Assembly (NCBI GenBank): GCA_023410875.1
Contig: JAEYPH010000012.1
Span: 1 to 64,000 of the forward strand
DNA length: 64,000 nt
Direction of reading: 5' to 3'
Origin: Bacillota bacterium
GTDB lineage: Bacteria; Bacillota; Clostridia; Christensenellales; UMGS416
The translations under genes and the position numbers were made by a program. How positions within the stretch are numbered: position 1 is the stretch's first letter; each line of letters begins with the position of its first letter. Positions 35,725 to 43,839 of this stretch are shown piece after piece. The notes beneath the pieces were generated by a model, which saw only the letters and a list, made by a program, of their open reading frames with translations, did not search any database and was not told where the DNA came from.

Positions 35725-36219
35725 TCACATAATCTTCTCCAGGATATAGCTTTCTTCGTATCTGTCCTTCGGGTTTTCGATGCGGACCACATGGAAGCCG
35801 CACTTGTTCACATAGAAGTTGTGATTGCGCTTGGAATAGCCCGGCGTGTCCGTGCACCACTTCTTCGTTTCGGGATATTTGTACTCGGCGAACCGCCACA
35901 TTTTCGTGCCGACGCCCTTGTCCTGGCACAGCGTATCCACGAACATGCACCCCAGGTTGTTGATGCGGCTGTCGTTTATAAACAAATTGATCGCCCCGAT
36001 AATCGCACCGTCCTCCCCCATGACCTTGTAGCCGTGGGCGCCCGGATGGAAGAACCACCGGCGGATGAACGATCCGTCGTCGTATCCGGGCGGGCCGCCG
36101 CTCTCCTGCCCCAGGTGGCGCCGGCTGTCCTCGTCAAAGGCCCGTTTCATGATCTCCGTCAGGGTGTCAACGTCGTCCTGTGTCACTGGTTCAAAGGCCA
36201 AGCCCTCAAAGACCTCCAT
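35725..36219 (-). CDS. GNAT family N-acetyltransferase
   Basis: A 164-residue acetyltransferase. The acetyl-CoA site is in LGCMFVDTLCQDKGVGTKMW (QxxGxG type), followed by TPGYSKRNHNFYVNKCGFHVV. The N-terminus FEPVTQDDVDTLTEIMKRAF is typical of the fold. AAGGAGGG precedes the ATG at 36219; the longer frame has no ribosome site. The substrate is unknown. Confidence 0.85.
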   Translation of the reverse strand: MEVFEGLAFEPVTQDDVDTLTEIMKRAFDEDSRRHLGQESGGPPGYDDGSFIRRWFFHPGAHGYKVMGEDGAIIGAINLFINDSRINNLGCMFVDTLCQDKGVGTKMWRFAEYKYPETKKWCTDTPGYSKRNHNFYVNKCGFHVVRIENPKDRYEESYILEKIM

Positions 36220-36384
36220 GGAAATCCCTCCTTGTTTTGATGCATCCAGCATAAACCGCGACGCGACGTCAAAGTAAAGATCTTTTCGGACGATTTTCTT
36301 GCGAGAACGCTACCCATCCGTTGCCGTCTATGCTATATTGATATAAATTTTTGATGGCTTATGTCATTCGTCAAGGAGCAATCC

Positions 36385-37212
36385 ATGATGTCTTCCACGG
36401 ACCGAAGCGGCATGATCAGGGCGATGAACAAGACCGAGAGCGTCAAGGAACAGTACAAGGACGACAGCAATCTATCTGTCAGAATCGGGTTTCATGCCAA
36501 ATACAGCACGAACAAACAGGGCTTAATGCCATGGCTTTTCGAGAAGTACGAGTTCCGAAAGGGATACCGGATTTTGGAGCTTGGATGCGGGAACGGCAGC
36601 CAATGGGAAAACCGCATTGCAAATCTCCCCGAGAACTGTACGTTGGTTCTATCCGATTTCTCTGAGGGAATGGTTCGGATTGTTTGGGATCGGTACCAGG
36701 ACAACGCAAACATGCTGGCAGCCAAAATCGATATTCAGAACATACCGTTTCCGGACAAGTGTTTTGACGTTGTGATCGCCAATTATATGCTCTATCATGT
36801 TCCGGATCTGGATGCGGCGCTTTCAGAAGTTAAGAGAATCCTAAAACCCAACGGCAAGTTTTACGCCGCGACCAATGGGAACGGGGGCATGCGTCCCTTT
36901 TTGCGGAGCGCGTTTCAGAAGGTGAACCCGGCAATCAGCGCTTTTACTAAAGATTACACGTTCAGCCTGCAAAATGGCATGGAACTCTTAGGCAAGTTAT
37001 TCGGCTGCATCCAGCGGTTCGATTATGAAGATGCTCTTGCCGTAACGGAAGCACAGGATTTGGTGGACTGGCTGAAATCCACCGTTACGATGTCGAGCTA
37101 TACAGAAAGCGATTTATATGGGCTTTATGAATATTTTGAGCGCATACGGCAGCGGGAAGGAGCCATACGTATCCCAAAAGAAACCGGCCTGTTCGTCTCA
37201 ACAAAGATGTAG
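36385..37212 (+). CDS. class I SAM-dependent methyltransferase
   Basis: A 275-residue methyltransferase of the Methyltransf_11 type. Motif I is ILELGCGNGSQW, motif II/III TLVLSDFSEGM, then PFPDKCFDVVIANYMLYHVPD and EVKRILKPNGKFYAATNG. The substrate is not predictable. AAGGAG lies six bases before the first of two adjacent ATGs. Base composition is lower in G+C than its neighbours, possibly an acquired gene. Confidence 0.85.
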   Translation: MMSSTDRSGMIRAMNKTESVKEQYKDDSNLSVRIGFHAKYSTNKQGLMPWLFEKYEFRKGYRILELGCGNGSQWENRIANLPENCTLVLSDFSEGMVRIVWDRYQDNANMLAAKIDIQNIPFPDKCFDVVIANYMLYHVPDLDAALSEVKRILKPNGKFYAATNGNGGMRPFLRSAFQKVNPAISAFTKDYTFSLQNGMELLGKLFGCIQRFDYEDALAVTEAQDLVDWLKSTVTMSSYTESDLYGLYEYFERIRQREGAIRIPKETGLFVSTKM

Positions 37213-37348
37213 CCTGAGCGTCGTATAAGCACGATGCCCGGCAACGCAGCGACGAAAGTAGTCCTTGACTTGGAGTTGCTCCAGTGCTTTATGATAGGTG
37301 CAGAACCAAACGACGAGCAGACGTCGTCACAAAAGGAGGGTTTGCCCC

Positions 37349-38329
37349 ATGCAGTATGTCAAGCTAGGCAATTCCGGTCTGGATGTGTCAAGGCTGTGCC
37401 TTGGGTGCATGAGCTTTGGCGACCCCGAGGGGTGGGTGCACAAATGGGCGCTCAAGGAGGAGGACAGCCGCCCGATCATCCGTCGGGCGCTGGAACTGGG
37501 CATCAACTTCTTCGACACGGCCAACGTCTACTCCCTGGGCAGGAGCGAGGAAATTCTCGGTCGGGCGCTCAAGGACTACGCCAACCGGGATGAGGTCGTC
37601 ATCGCGACCAAGGTGCACGGCAAGATGCACGAGGGCCCCAACGGCGCAGGCCTTTCCAGAAAAGCGATCCTGAGCGAGATTGACAAGAGCCTGAAACGCC
37701 TGGGCGTTGACTATGTGGACCTTTACATCATCCACCGCTGGGATTACAACACGCCGATCGAGGAGACCATGGAGGCGCTGCACGACGTCGTGAAGGCCGG
37801 CAAGGCCAGGTACATCGGCGCTTCGGCGATGTATGCGTGGCAATTCCAAAAAGCGCTGCACGTCGCGGAGAAGAACCGCTGGACCCGGTTTGTGTCCATG
37901 CAGAACCACCTGAACCTGCTGTACCGTGAGGAGGAGCGGGAGATGCTGCCGCTGTGCGTGGAGGAGAAGATCGCCATTACGCCCTACAGCCCGCTGGCGT
38001 CGGGGCGGCTGACACGGGACTGGTCCGAGACGACCAAGCGCTATGAGACCGACAAAGTCGCCATGTCCAAGTACGATTCCACGAAGGACGCCGACCGTCT
38101 GGTCGTGGACCGGCTGGCGCAAGTCGCGCAGCGCCACGGCGTGCCCCGCGCCCAGGTCGCGCTGGCCTGGCTACTGCACAAGAAGCCGGTCACGGTGCCG
38201 GTGATCGGCGTGACCGGGCTCGCCCAGCTGGAAGAGGCGGCGCCATCGGTGGAGGTCGCGCTTTCACCCGAGGAGATCGCCTTCATGGAAGAGCCCTATG
38301 TGCCGCACAGGATCGTAGGGCATAGCTAA
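37349..38329 (+). CDS. aldo/keto reductase
   Basis: A 326-residue AKR of the YajO/Tas-like group. The catalytic tetrad can be placed: Asp and Tyr in FDTANVYSLGRSEE, Lys in IATKVHGK and His in LYIIHRWDYNTP. NADPH-site segments are ITPYSPLASGRLTR and VPVIGVTGLAQLEE. It reduces unknown carbonyls. AAAAGGAGGG precedes the ATG. TTGACT (37265-37270) with TATGAT (37290-37295) is a possible promoter with a long 19-base spacer. Confidence 0.9.
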   Translation: MQYVKLGNSGLDVSRLCLGCMSFGDPEGWVHKWALKEEDSRPIIRRALELGINFFDTANVYSLGRSEEILGRALKDYANRDEVVIATKVHGKMHEGPNGAGLSRKAILSEIDKSLKRLGVDYVDLYIIHRWDYNTPIEETMEALHDVVKAGKARYIGASAMYAWQFQKALHVAEKNRWTRFVSMQNHLNLLYREEEREMLPLCVEEKIAITPYSPLASGRLTRDWSETTKRYETDKVAMSKYDSTKDADRLVVDRLAQVAQRHGVPRAQVALAWLLHKKPVTVPVIGVTGLAQLEEAAPSVEVALSPEEIAFMEEPYVPHRIVGHS

Positions 38330-38353
38330 ACTCGCTTTCCGGAATCTGCGAAA

Positions 38354-38386
38354 AAAAGGACACAGCCGGCTTGGCTGTGTCCTTTT
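38354..38386 (+). terminator. bidirectional terminator after the aldo/keto reductase
   Basis: AAAAGGACACAGCC-GGCTT-GGCTGTGTCCTTTT, a perfect 14-bp stem. It can stop both this gene and the convergent small gene. Confidence 0.92.
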
Positions 38387-38401
38387 CCCGTTCTCTTTGG
38401 A

Positions 38402-38779
38402 CTATATCCATCCTTTATCCTGATACAGCTTGTAGCCCTTCTCCAGCACGGCGGTGATTTGCTCCTCCAGTTCCGGCGTCCACTTCTTCAGATGGAAGCA
38501 GGACTTGCCCTTGCGCAGCCGCAGCAGCTCCGGCGGGAAGAATGCCGCCGCCTCTTCGTCGGTATAGACCGGCATGAAATAGAACCCCACATAAGTACTC
38601 TGCACGATGGCGCCGGCGAAGAACATTTCCTTACGCGCCTTTCCCAGCACGATCATGGGCTTTTCCGACCACAGATCGTAGCGGCTCTCCAGGTCCAGCC
38701 GGGCGACCAACGGGTCTTCATATTTCTTGATCACCGCCCGCAGCGGGCGGAACACATCCAGCAATTGTTCCTGTGTCAT
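38402..38779 (-). CDS. DUF1801-like small protein
   Basis: 125 residues, resembling the DUF1801 (YdhG-like) fold: LGKARKEMFFAGAIVQSTYVG, then GKSCFHLKKWTPELEEQI and YKLYQDKGW at the end. No catalytic residues are known for this family. It lies 30 bases after the VOC-like gene and probably shares its message. Confidence 0.65.
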   Translation of the reverse strand: MTQEQLLDVFRPLRAVIKKYEDPLVARLDLESRYDLWSEKPMIVLGKARKEMFFAGAIVQSTYVGFYFMPVYTDEEAAAFFPPELLRLRKGKSCFHLKKWTPELEEQITAVLEKGYKLYQDKGWI

Positions 38780-38809
38780 GGCATTCCTCCTTGGGTACCG
38801 GGAGCCTTG

Positions 38810-39163
38810 TCAGACAAACAAGCACCAGCGCACGCCGAACCGGTCGATGATGTCCGCCATGCACGGGCTAAAAAAGCACGGCCCCATGGCATGGAAGATT
38901 GTAGCGCCCTCCTCCAACTCCCCATAAGCCCGGGCGACGTCCTCGGGGCTGTCGAACTGAAAGCAGAACTGCATCGTCGTGCCGGTGACGGGCTCGGCGA
39001 CCTCGCCCACCGCCAGGACCTGGCCTTTGACATCGATCTCGCAGTGCACCATCGTGCCGTCGTCGGCGTAGTCCACGTGCGTCAGCTTCGCGTCAAATGC
39101 CCTTACATAGGCATCGATGGCCTGGGCGCGATCCCTGACGTATGTCTGCATCAATGTTCTCAT
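38810..39163 (-). CDS. VOC/PhnB-like protein
   Basis: 117 residues of the glyoxalase/bleomycin-resistance (VOC) superfamily, PhnB-like branch: AIDAYVRAFDAKLTHVDYAD, MVHCEIDVKGQVLAVGE, FQFDSPEDVARAYGEL and the end SPCMADIIDRFGVRWCLF. The start LMQTYVRDRAQA is short compared with full PhnB. It may be an uncharacterised metal-dependent or scaffolding protein. The ribosome site is AAGGAG before the ATG. Confidence 0.8.
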   Translation of the reverse strand: MRTLMQTYVRDRAQAIDAYVRAFDAKLTHVDYADDGTMVHCEIDVKGQVLAVGEVAEPVTGTTMQFCFQFDSPEDVARAYGELEEGATIFHAMGPCFFSPCMADIIDRFGVRWCLFV

Positions 39164-39179
39164 GGGTGAAAACTCCTTT

Positions 39180-39620
39180 TTACGGCTGCCGGACCCACCC
39201 TATGGACGTGGGAGCCAACCAAGAGAAAGGCTCCCACGGCAGGTTGCGGGCCACGGTGTAGGCCACGACCAGGATCAGCGCCGCCCAGGGCACCCAGGAG
39301 GGCATGTTGGGCAGCGGCCTGCCCTGCCACACGCGCTTTAAGCACCAGAGCACGAACCACAGCAGCACCGGCAGGCTTACGACCGCAAGGGGGTTCATGC
39401 GCAGCGCCGCGTAGAGGTGGCCGTGCAGCAGATGCCACAGCGCCCGGGTGATGCCGCAGCCGGTGCAATACAGCCCCGTGAACTCGTAGAACATGCACGG
39501 CAGCAGCAGCGTTTTGCCCGGTTGGGCGTGGTACAAATACCACAAGCCCGCGGCTGCTACCATGGCAGCCGCGAGCAGGAAGATGGTCATTCTCTTTTTT
39601 CTGGGTTCAAGCCTACGCAC
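39180..39620 (-). CDS. DUF2752 membrane protein
   Basis: 146 residues with three membrane segments and the DUF2752 signature FTGLYCTGCGITRALWHLLHG in its first half, followed by AALRMNPLAV. A basic N-terminus precedes the first segment. The frame opens with a GTG at 39620 or an ATG at 39590; neither has a strong ribosome site, so coupling to the CD225 gene 15 bases upstream is likely. DUF2752 genes often neighbour CD225/dispanin genes in bacteria. Function unknown. Confidence 0.8.
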   Translation of the reverse strand: MRRLEPRKKRMTIFLLAAAMVAAAGLWYLYHAQPGKTLLLPCMFYEFTGLYCTGCGITRALWHLLHGHLYAALRMNPLAVVSLPVLLWFVLWCLKRVWQGRPLPNMPSWVPWAALILVVAYTVARNLPWEPFSWLAPTSIGWVRQP

Positions 39621-39635
39621 GGCGGGAGGTCAGGC

Positions 39636-40172
39636 TCAATAATAGCTGTTGAAATCGCCGTTGGCGATGGCGCTCAGTATGCCGGTGGCAAAGCCGATGA
39701 CGATGGTGATGATACCGACCACCACGCCCACGATGAACAGGATCTTGGCGATGTTGGCCTTCTTGTCACTGTCGGCATAGTCACCCTTGTTGTAGCTCCC
39801 GGTGCCCAGCGCGGCAAAGACGATGCCCGCCACGCCCACCGGCAGGCAGCAGCACAGCGTGGCCACGATGTTGAGGATCAGCCACAGGGTGTTGGGGTTC
39901 TTGGCCGGAGCGGCGGCGGTGGGGGCGGCGCTGTACACCGAGCCGCTCTGAACGGGCTGCGACGGGGCGGCGCTGTCGGTGAAATAGGAGCCGGCGTTGG
40001 TGTTGTACACGCTGTCCGCGGGGGCCGCAGCCTCAGGAGCGGGTACCTCGGGTGCGGGGGCGGGCTGGGGAGCCTCCGGCGCCTGGGGGGCCTGGGCCAT
40101 GGATGTGCCGCACTGGGCGCAGAAAACCGCGTCTTCGGGGTTGGCGCTGCCGCACTTGGAGCAGTACTTCAT
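39636..40172 (-). CDS. zinc-ribbon + CD225/dispanin-like membrane protein
   Basis: 178 residues. The N-terminus is a zinc ribbon, KYCSKCGSANPEDAVFCAQC. A Pro/Ala-rich linker covers about residues 25-95. The C-terminal part has two membrane segments in the CD225 pattern: NTLWLILNIVATLCCCLPVG, VFAALGTGSYNKGDYADSDK, then a second hydrophobic run. In animals CD225 proteins (IFITM) affect membrane fusion; bacterial roles are unknown. AGGAGG precedes the ATG at 40172. It is co-transcribed with the DUF2752 gene. Confidence 0.85.
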   Translation of the reverse strand: MKYCSKCGSANPEDAVFCAQCGTSMAQAPQAPEAPQPAPAPEVPAPEAAAPADSVYNTNAGSYFTDSAAPSQPVQSGSVYSAAPTAAAPAKNPNTLWLILNIVATLCCCLPVGVAGIVFAALGTGSYNKGDYADSDKKANIAKILFIVGVVVGIITIVIGFATGILSAIANGDFNSYY

Positions 40173-40384
40173 GATGCTTCCTCCTGTTATCGATGGGATG
40201 AACGGATGATTTCGACCCAATACCAAATAATACAATATTATTATACAGAACCCTGTTCATCCACGCAACGGAAAATATCACAAGGAATATGCTTAAGACA
40301 TAGATATTCCGCAGGCTGATGAATATGCCCCAGTAGCATATAATCATCGAGCGTCTATGTTGAGGTGCTATCTTGCAAGGGAAG

Positions 40385-40458
40385 GAATTTCGCGCCCTTC
40401 GAGGCGCGACCAAAGGGCTTTCCGGTCGCCCTTTGGAAACCTTCGGACCCCATCTATA
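40385..40458 (-). repeat. repeat family A, copy 3
   Basis: Inverted copy: TATAGATGGGGTCCGAAGG, hairpin 1 CCAAAGGGC/GCCCTTTGG, hairpin 2 CGCGCC-TCGAAG-GGCGCG, then AAATTCC. It lies 3' of the URO-D-family gene and upstream of the CD225 gene, in sense orientation to both. With B1 it fills the 465-base gap; no gene was found there. Confidence 0.85.
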
Positions 40459-40523
40459 AACGATGGGACTAAAAAAGTTTCAACGGCTACAGCCCCTTGT
40501 CGACCGACGGTTCATCCCTGTCA

Positions 40524-40637
40524 GGAAATGCGCTTGCGCATTTCCGGTCGCCCGCAGGCGAGACGCCGGGGCGAAAGATGACCTAATTGCAAGTCTTTTG
40601 AATCGCCGACGATGCCACAGCATCGACGGCGAAACGC
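40524..40637 (-). repeat. repeat family B, copy 1, plus a perfect hairpin
   Basis: It begins right at the URO-D-family stop codon. Hairpin I is CGCC-GTC-GATGC-TGTG-GCATC-GTC-GGCG; hairpin II lies at 40550-40574 (CGCCCCGGCG arm). A third, perfect 10-bp stem GGAAATGCGC/GCGCATTTCC closes it at 40524-40545. Compared with copies B2 and B3 the upper stem of hairpin I differs at paired positions (GATGC/GCATC against GGCGC/GCGCC). Confidence 0.75.
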
Positions 40638-41879
40638 TCAGTTATAGTATTCGTCCAAGGTATCCATGACCGTTTTGGTCCACTGTATCAGGTTGTGGGG
40701 CTTGTAGGAAACCGTGCTGATGTCCTTGAGCACGAACTCATAGGGGCAGCCGTTGTCCATGCACGCTTCCACCGTCTCGCGAATCTCCCGGCGGACGACT
40801 TCGGCGTCGAAGGCTCCCACCACGAACGCCGGGTTGGGCTTGCGGGCGTAGACATAATCGCCTGCGATCTGCTGGGCGCTGGAGCGCACATCCGCCCAGG
40901 GGCTCACGCCGATCTTGCGCATGTTGGGAATCTTCTTGAGCCGACCGATCAGCTTATCCAGCGGCTCGCAGCAGCCATAATAGCTCAGGCCGCACTTGTC
41001 CATGAGCCTGCGCATATACTGCAGGTCGAACTCCTCGTGCATCGCCGGGGATATCGTCGTGAACATCTGCGCCATGCCCCGGAACCACACATCCTTTAGG
41101 CGCACGTTGCTGCCGTTATAATCCTTGGCCGGCAGATCGTCCACATAAGGCGGTGTGCAGTGCAAAGAGGGGATGTTGTAATCCAGCAGGCCCTGCTGTT
41201 CCATCTGCTCATATTGGGAAAGGCCCATCTGCGTGAACTTTTCGATGGTCCTGTGCAGGAACTCCGGGCGTTCCATCATGTCGATGAGCACTGGTTCCAC
41301 GCCGCGCAGCGTGCTGATCACGTCCCACGGCGCATAATAGATGCCGTGGCCGCGCAGCCGCACCGGCAAGATGCCGTCGAAGAGCTCCTGGGCCGCCGCC
41401 AGGTTCTCCCGGTCCACCTCCGGCCGGGCGGTGATGACCGGCAGGCGCAGCGCGTCCACCTTGTCATCGGTGGCCAACTGATCCTCATAGTGGTGGGACA
41501 CGATGTGGTTTTGGCCGTCGGTGGCCAGCGTGGTCTCGCGGATGTGCACGCCGGTTTCGCCGGTGTGATAGCTCTTGGGGACATAGAACGTATCCTCGAC
41601 GACCATGTCCGCCTGGAAGTGCTTCCAGCGGAACTGCACGCGGCGGAAGTATTCTTCCATCCGCCGGGCCTGCTCGCCCTCGCAGCGCAGCCGCAGCTCG
41701 CCTTCGATGTCCATCTCGTGCCACGGGATCTCGTCGATCCACACGATGGGCCGCTGGGGCACAAGGCCGTTGATGCGGCGGGCGCGGCGAACCCGTTCGG
41801 CGTTGGCCTCGTGGGCGGCCAGCTCCCTGTGCCGCTTGGCCAGCTCGCGCAGGATGTTCCTGTCCGATGTGTTGACCAT
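40638..41879 (-). CDS. uroporphyrinogen decarboxylase-like (URO-D/MtaA superfamily) protein
   Basis: A 413-residue member of the URO-D/methionine-synthase TIM-barrel superfamily, the branch abundant in Clostridia. Visible are RPIVWIDEIPWHEMDIEGEL near the start, RGHGIYYAPWDVIS, SPAMHEEFDLQYMRRLMDKC, GLSYYGCCEPLDKLIGRLKK (Cys/His-type metal region) and KIGVSPWADV. Family members include haem-pathway HemE and corrinoid methyltransferases; this one lacks the HemE signature and more likely moves methyl groups, on an unknown substrate (inference). No corrinoid protein gene is adjacent. GAGGGAG precedes the ATG. A leader of about 200 bases with extensive structure lies upstream. Confidence 0.75.
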   Translation of the reverse strand: MVNTSDRNILRELAKRHRELAAHEANAERVRRARRINGLVPQRPIVWIDEIPWHEMDIEGELRLRCEGEQARRMEEYFRRVQFRWKHFQADMVVEDTFYVPKSYHTGETGVHIRETTLATDGQNHIVSHHYEDQLATDDKVDALRLPVITARPEVDRENLAAAQELFDGILPVRLRGHGIYYAPWDVISTLRGVEPVLIDMMERPEFLHRTIEKFTQMGLSQYEQMEQQGLLDYNIPSLHCTPPYVDDLPAKDYNGSNVRLKDVWFRGMAQMFTTISPAMHEEFDLQYMRRLMDKCGLSYYGCCEPLDKLIGRLKKIPNMRKIGVSPWADVRSSAQQIAGDYVYARKPNPAFVVGAFDAEVVRREIRETVEACMDNGCPYEFVLKDISTVSYKPHNLIQWTKTVMDTLDEYYN

Positions 41880-41898
41880 ATTCTCCCTCCAAGCCGTA

Positions 41899-41997
41899 AA
41901 CCGGCGCAGGTATATTCGCCGCCGCCGGCCTGTGCACCTGCCGCCCAGATGGAGTTTGGGCCGCAGGTTTCCAGTAGCCTGTTGCCGCCGGCCGGTT
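41899..41997 (-). ncRNA. structured leader RNA upstream of the URO-D-family gene
   Basis: On the minus strand AACCGGC (41991-41997) pairs with GCCGGTT (41899-41905) and encloses about 85 bases. Inside is a strong stem ACCTGC-g-GCCCA pairing with TGGGC-g-GCAGGT (41936-41968, nine-base loop), with further GC-rich segments on both sides. A -10 box TATAAT at 42086-42091 would give a leader of about 200 bases. I could not match it to a known riboswitch; a cobalamin element was considered and not supported. Confidence 0.4.
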
Positions 41998-42102
41998 CAT
42001 CCGACCAAGGCAACGGACATCCAGATAGAGGCACATGCAAAACCCCGCCAACAGGCGATCCGTCGCTCCTTAAAAATCGCATGGGATTATAAGATAAGGA
42101 AA

Positions 42103-42190
42103 GCCCCGGCGACGGTTATCGCCGGGGCGAAATATGACGCAAATGAAAGCCGTCTGAATCGCCAAGGCGCAACAGCGCCGCAGGCGAACA
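42103..42190 (-). repeat. repeat family B, copy 2
   Basis: It starts five bases past the NCS2 permease stop. Hairpin I is CGCC-TGC-GGCGC-TGTT-GCGCC-TT-GGCG, then GATTCAGACGG, a 25-base linker, and hairpin II GCCCCGGCG/CGCCGGGGC. It may act as the permease terminator. The rest of the gap up to 41880 is the leader described above. Confidence 0.8.
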
Positions 42191-42194
42191 GTTT

Positions 42195-43526
42195 TTATTC
42201 CACCTTCTGCTCGTTCTTGCCGATGCTCAGCAGCAGGTTCAGCACGATGCCGAACAGCGAAGCCGTGGCGATGGCGGGGGCCTGAATGCCGAACATCGGG
42301 ATCATGCCGCCGGGGAACGCATAGGTGCCGCCCAGGCCGATGATCAGCACCGTCGCGATGACGGCCAGGTTCTTGGCGTTGAACAGATCCACCTTGCGGT
42401 TGATCATGATGGCCACGCCCTGAGCAGCGATAACGCCGAACAGATAGATGCACGCGCCGTTGATGACCGCCGAGGGGATGGAGCCCACCGCCGCGGACAG
42501 CGGGCCGATGAAGGAGATGATCATCGTCAGGACAGCCGCCGCGCCCAGCACCCACACGGAGAAGTTCTTCGTGATGGCCATCGTGGAGATGTTCTCGCCG
42601 TAGTTGGTGCCGGCGGGGCCGCCGAACAGCGAGGACACGATGTCGCCGATGCCGTCGCCGATCAGGTTGCTGCCCAGGCGACCGGCGATGTCGCGGCGGG
42701 GCTTGCCCTTGCGCTCAGCCAGATCGTTGACGTAGATATCCAACTGGAACAGGTGGGCCGTGGATTCGGGGATCGTCGCGATGGCGATGGGCATGATGGC
42801 CAGCACCGCCGGCCAGCTGACCTGGGGCAGCGTGAAGTGCGGCACCTGCAGCAGGTTGACCTGGGTGATGGCGGCAAAGTCGATCAAGCCCAGCGGAATG
42901 CTGACGACATAGCCCACGAGGATGCCCAGCAGGATGGGCAGTTGGCTCCACAGGCCGCGAAGATACACCGAGAAGAGGATCGTCGCCAGCAACGTGACCA
43001 GCGCAACGATCCACGATGAGTTGCTGGCAGCGCCCGTGGCGGCGTCAAAGCCTGCAGCCTGGCTCATGGCGGTGCCGGCCAGCGAGATGCCGATGACCAG
43101 CGCGATGCTGCCGGTGATAGACGGGGGCAGCACCTTTTCGATCTTGTCCAACCCGAAGCGGCTGACGATGAGGCCGGCCACAATGGATACAAGGCCGGAT
43201 GCTATGATGCCGAATTGCGCCTGGGAGATCAGCGCGTCGGGAGCGGTCACGCCGAATTTGGCGCCGGTGATGCCTACGATGGCGGCGATGTAGGAGAAGC
43301 TGGAGCCGTAGTACAGCGGGATCTTGCCGCGGGTGACGAAGAGGAAGCACAGGGTCGCCAAGCCGCTGGCGAAGATCGTCGTGGAGACGTGGAAGCCGGT
43401 CAGCAGCGCGACCAGCACCGTGGCGGGGAACATGACCAGTATCTGCTGCAGCGCGAACAGCAGCAGGCGGCCAAGTGGCGGTTTTTCATCGGGCAGGTAG
43501 CCGTGTATGATCTTCTGGGGGCTCAT
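42195..43526 (-). CDS. uracil/xanthine permease, NCS2 family
   Basis: A 443-residue membrane transporter with about 12-14 hydrophobic segments. Typical NCS2 parts are LPLYYG-like IPLYYGSSFSYIAAIVG, SRFGLDKIEKVLPPSITG, IATIPESTAHLFQLDIY and NLIGDGIGDIVSSLFGGPAG, with TNYGENISTMAITKNFSVWV after it. It carries a nucleobase with protons; the sequence is closer to UraA/PyrP-like uracil permeases, but xanthine or another base is possible. The ATG at 43526 is chosen because AAAGGAG precedes it. It is preceded by a good promoter and a leader with a terminator-like stem. Confidence 0.9.
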   Translation of the reverse strand: MSPQKIIHGYLPDEKPPLGRLLLFALQQILVMFPATVLVALLTGFHVSTTIFASGLATLCFLFVTRGKIPLYYGSSFSYIAAIVGITGAKFGVTAPDALISQAQFGIIASGLVSIVAGLIVSRFGLDKIEKVLPPSITGSIALVIGISLAGTAMSQAAGFDAATGAASNSSWIVALVTLLATILFSVYLRGLWSQLPILLGILVGYVVSIPLGLIDFAAITQVNLLQVPHFTLPQVSWPAVLAIMPIAIATIPESTAHLFQLDIYVNDLAERKGKPRRDIAGRLGSNLIGDGIGDIVSSLFGGPAGTNYGENISTMAITKNFSVWVLGAAAVLTMIISFIGPLSAAVGSIPSAVINGACIYLFGVIAAQGVAIMINRKVDLFNAKNLAVIATVLIIGLGGTYAFPGGMIPMFGIQAPAIATASLFGIVLNLLLSIGKNEQKVE

Positions 43527-43589
43527 GGGGATGCTCCTTTCCATAATGTATTGGGGGGTGCAAGAAATTCCTTAATGGAATTTTGGCCC

Positions 43590-43652
43590 AAAAAAAAGGA
43601 GACGGAGCATCGCTTAAGACGCATGAGCTGTGGCTCTCCCGTTTCCGTATCC
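43590..43652 (-). promoter_or_regulatory. terminator-like stem in the NCS2 permease leader
   Basis: In the minus-strand leader GGATACGGA (43644-43652) can pair with TCCGTCTCC (43598-43606; 8 of 9), and the stem is followed by eight T. The enclosed bases include GAGC-CACA-GCTC. This placement, 65 bases before the ATG, suggests transcription attenuation. The loop does not match the PyrR-binding or purine-riboswitch consensus. Confidence 0.5.
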
Positions 43653-43690
43653 CTGTTCGCCGCGCCCATGGGCACAACGCAATTTTTTAG

Positions 43691-43719
43691 ATTTTAACAC
43701 ATCATTGGGGTGCAGGCAA
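43691..43719 (-). promoter_or_regulatory. promoter of the NCS2 permease
   Basis: TTGCCT (43714-43719), a 17-base spacer and TAAAAT (43691-43696) on the minus strand. Predicted leader of about 158 bases. Confidence 0.7.
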
Positions 43720-43773
43720 TCGGTTTTTGTCGTTTTTTTGCCTTCTCTTGTGCAGCGGCCCAACCACTAGATG

Positions 43774-43802
43774 TTGCGCCGGCCACACCGCAAGGCTATA
43801 AT
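43774..43802 (+). promoter_or_regulatory. promoter of walJ
   Basis: TTGCGC (43774-43779), a 17-base spacer, TATAAT (43797-43802). Confidence 0.75.
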
Positions 43803-43839
43803 GGTACACAATGACAAGTTCGAACACGGAGGATGTGGC

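Noticed and set aside
41899..41997. Cobalamin riboswitch
   Set aside because: The B12 box and the upstream GCCACTG/CCGG core could not be aligned; only short chance resemblances.
43590..43652. PyrR attenuator or purine riboswitch
   Set aside because: Loop sequences do not fit either consensus, though a terminator stem is plausible.
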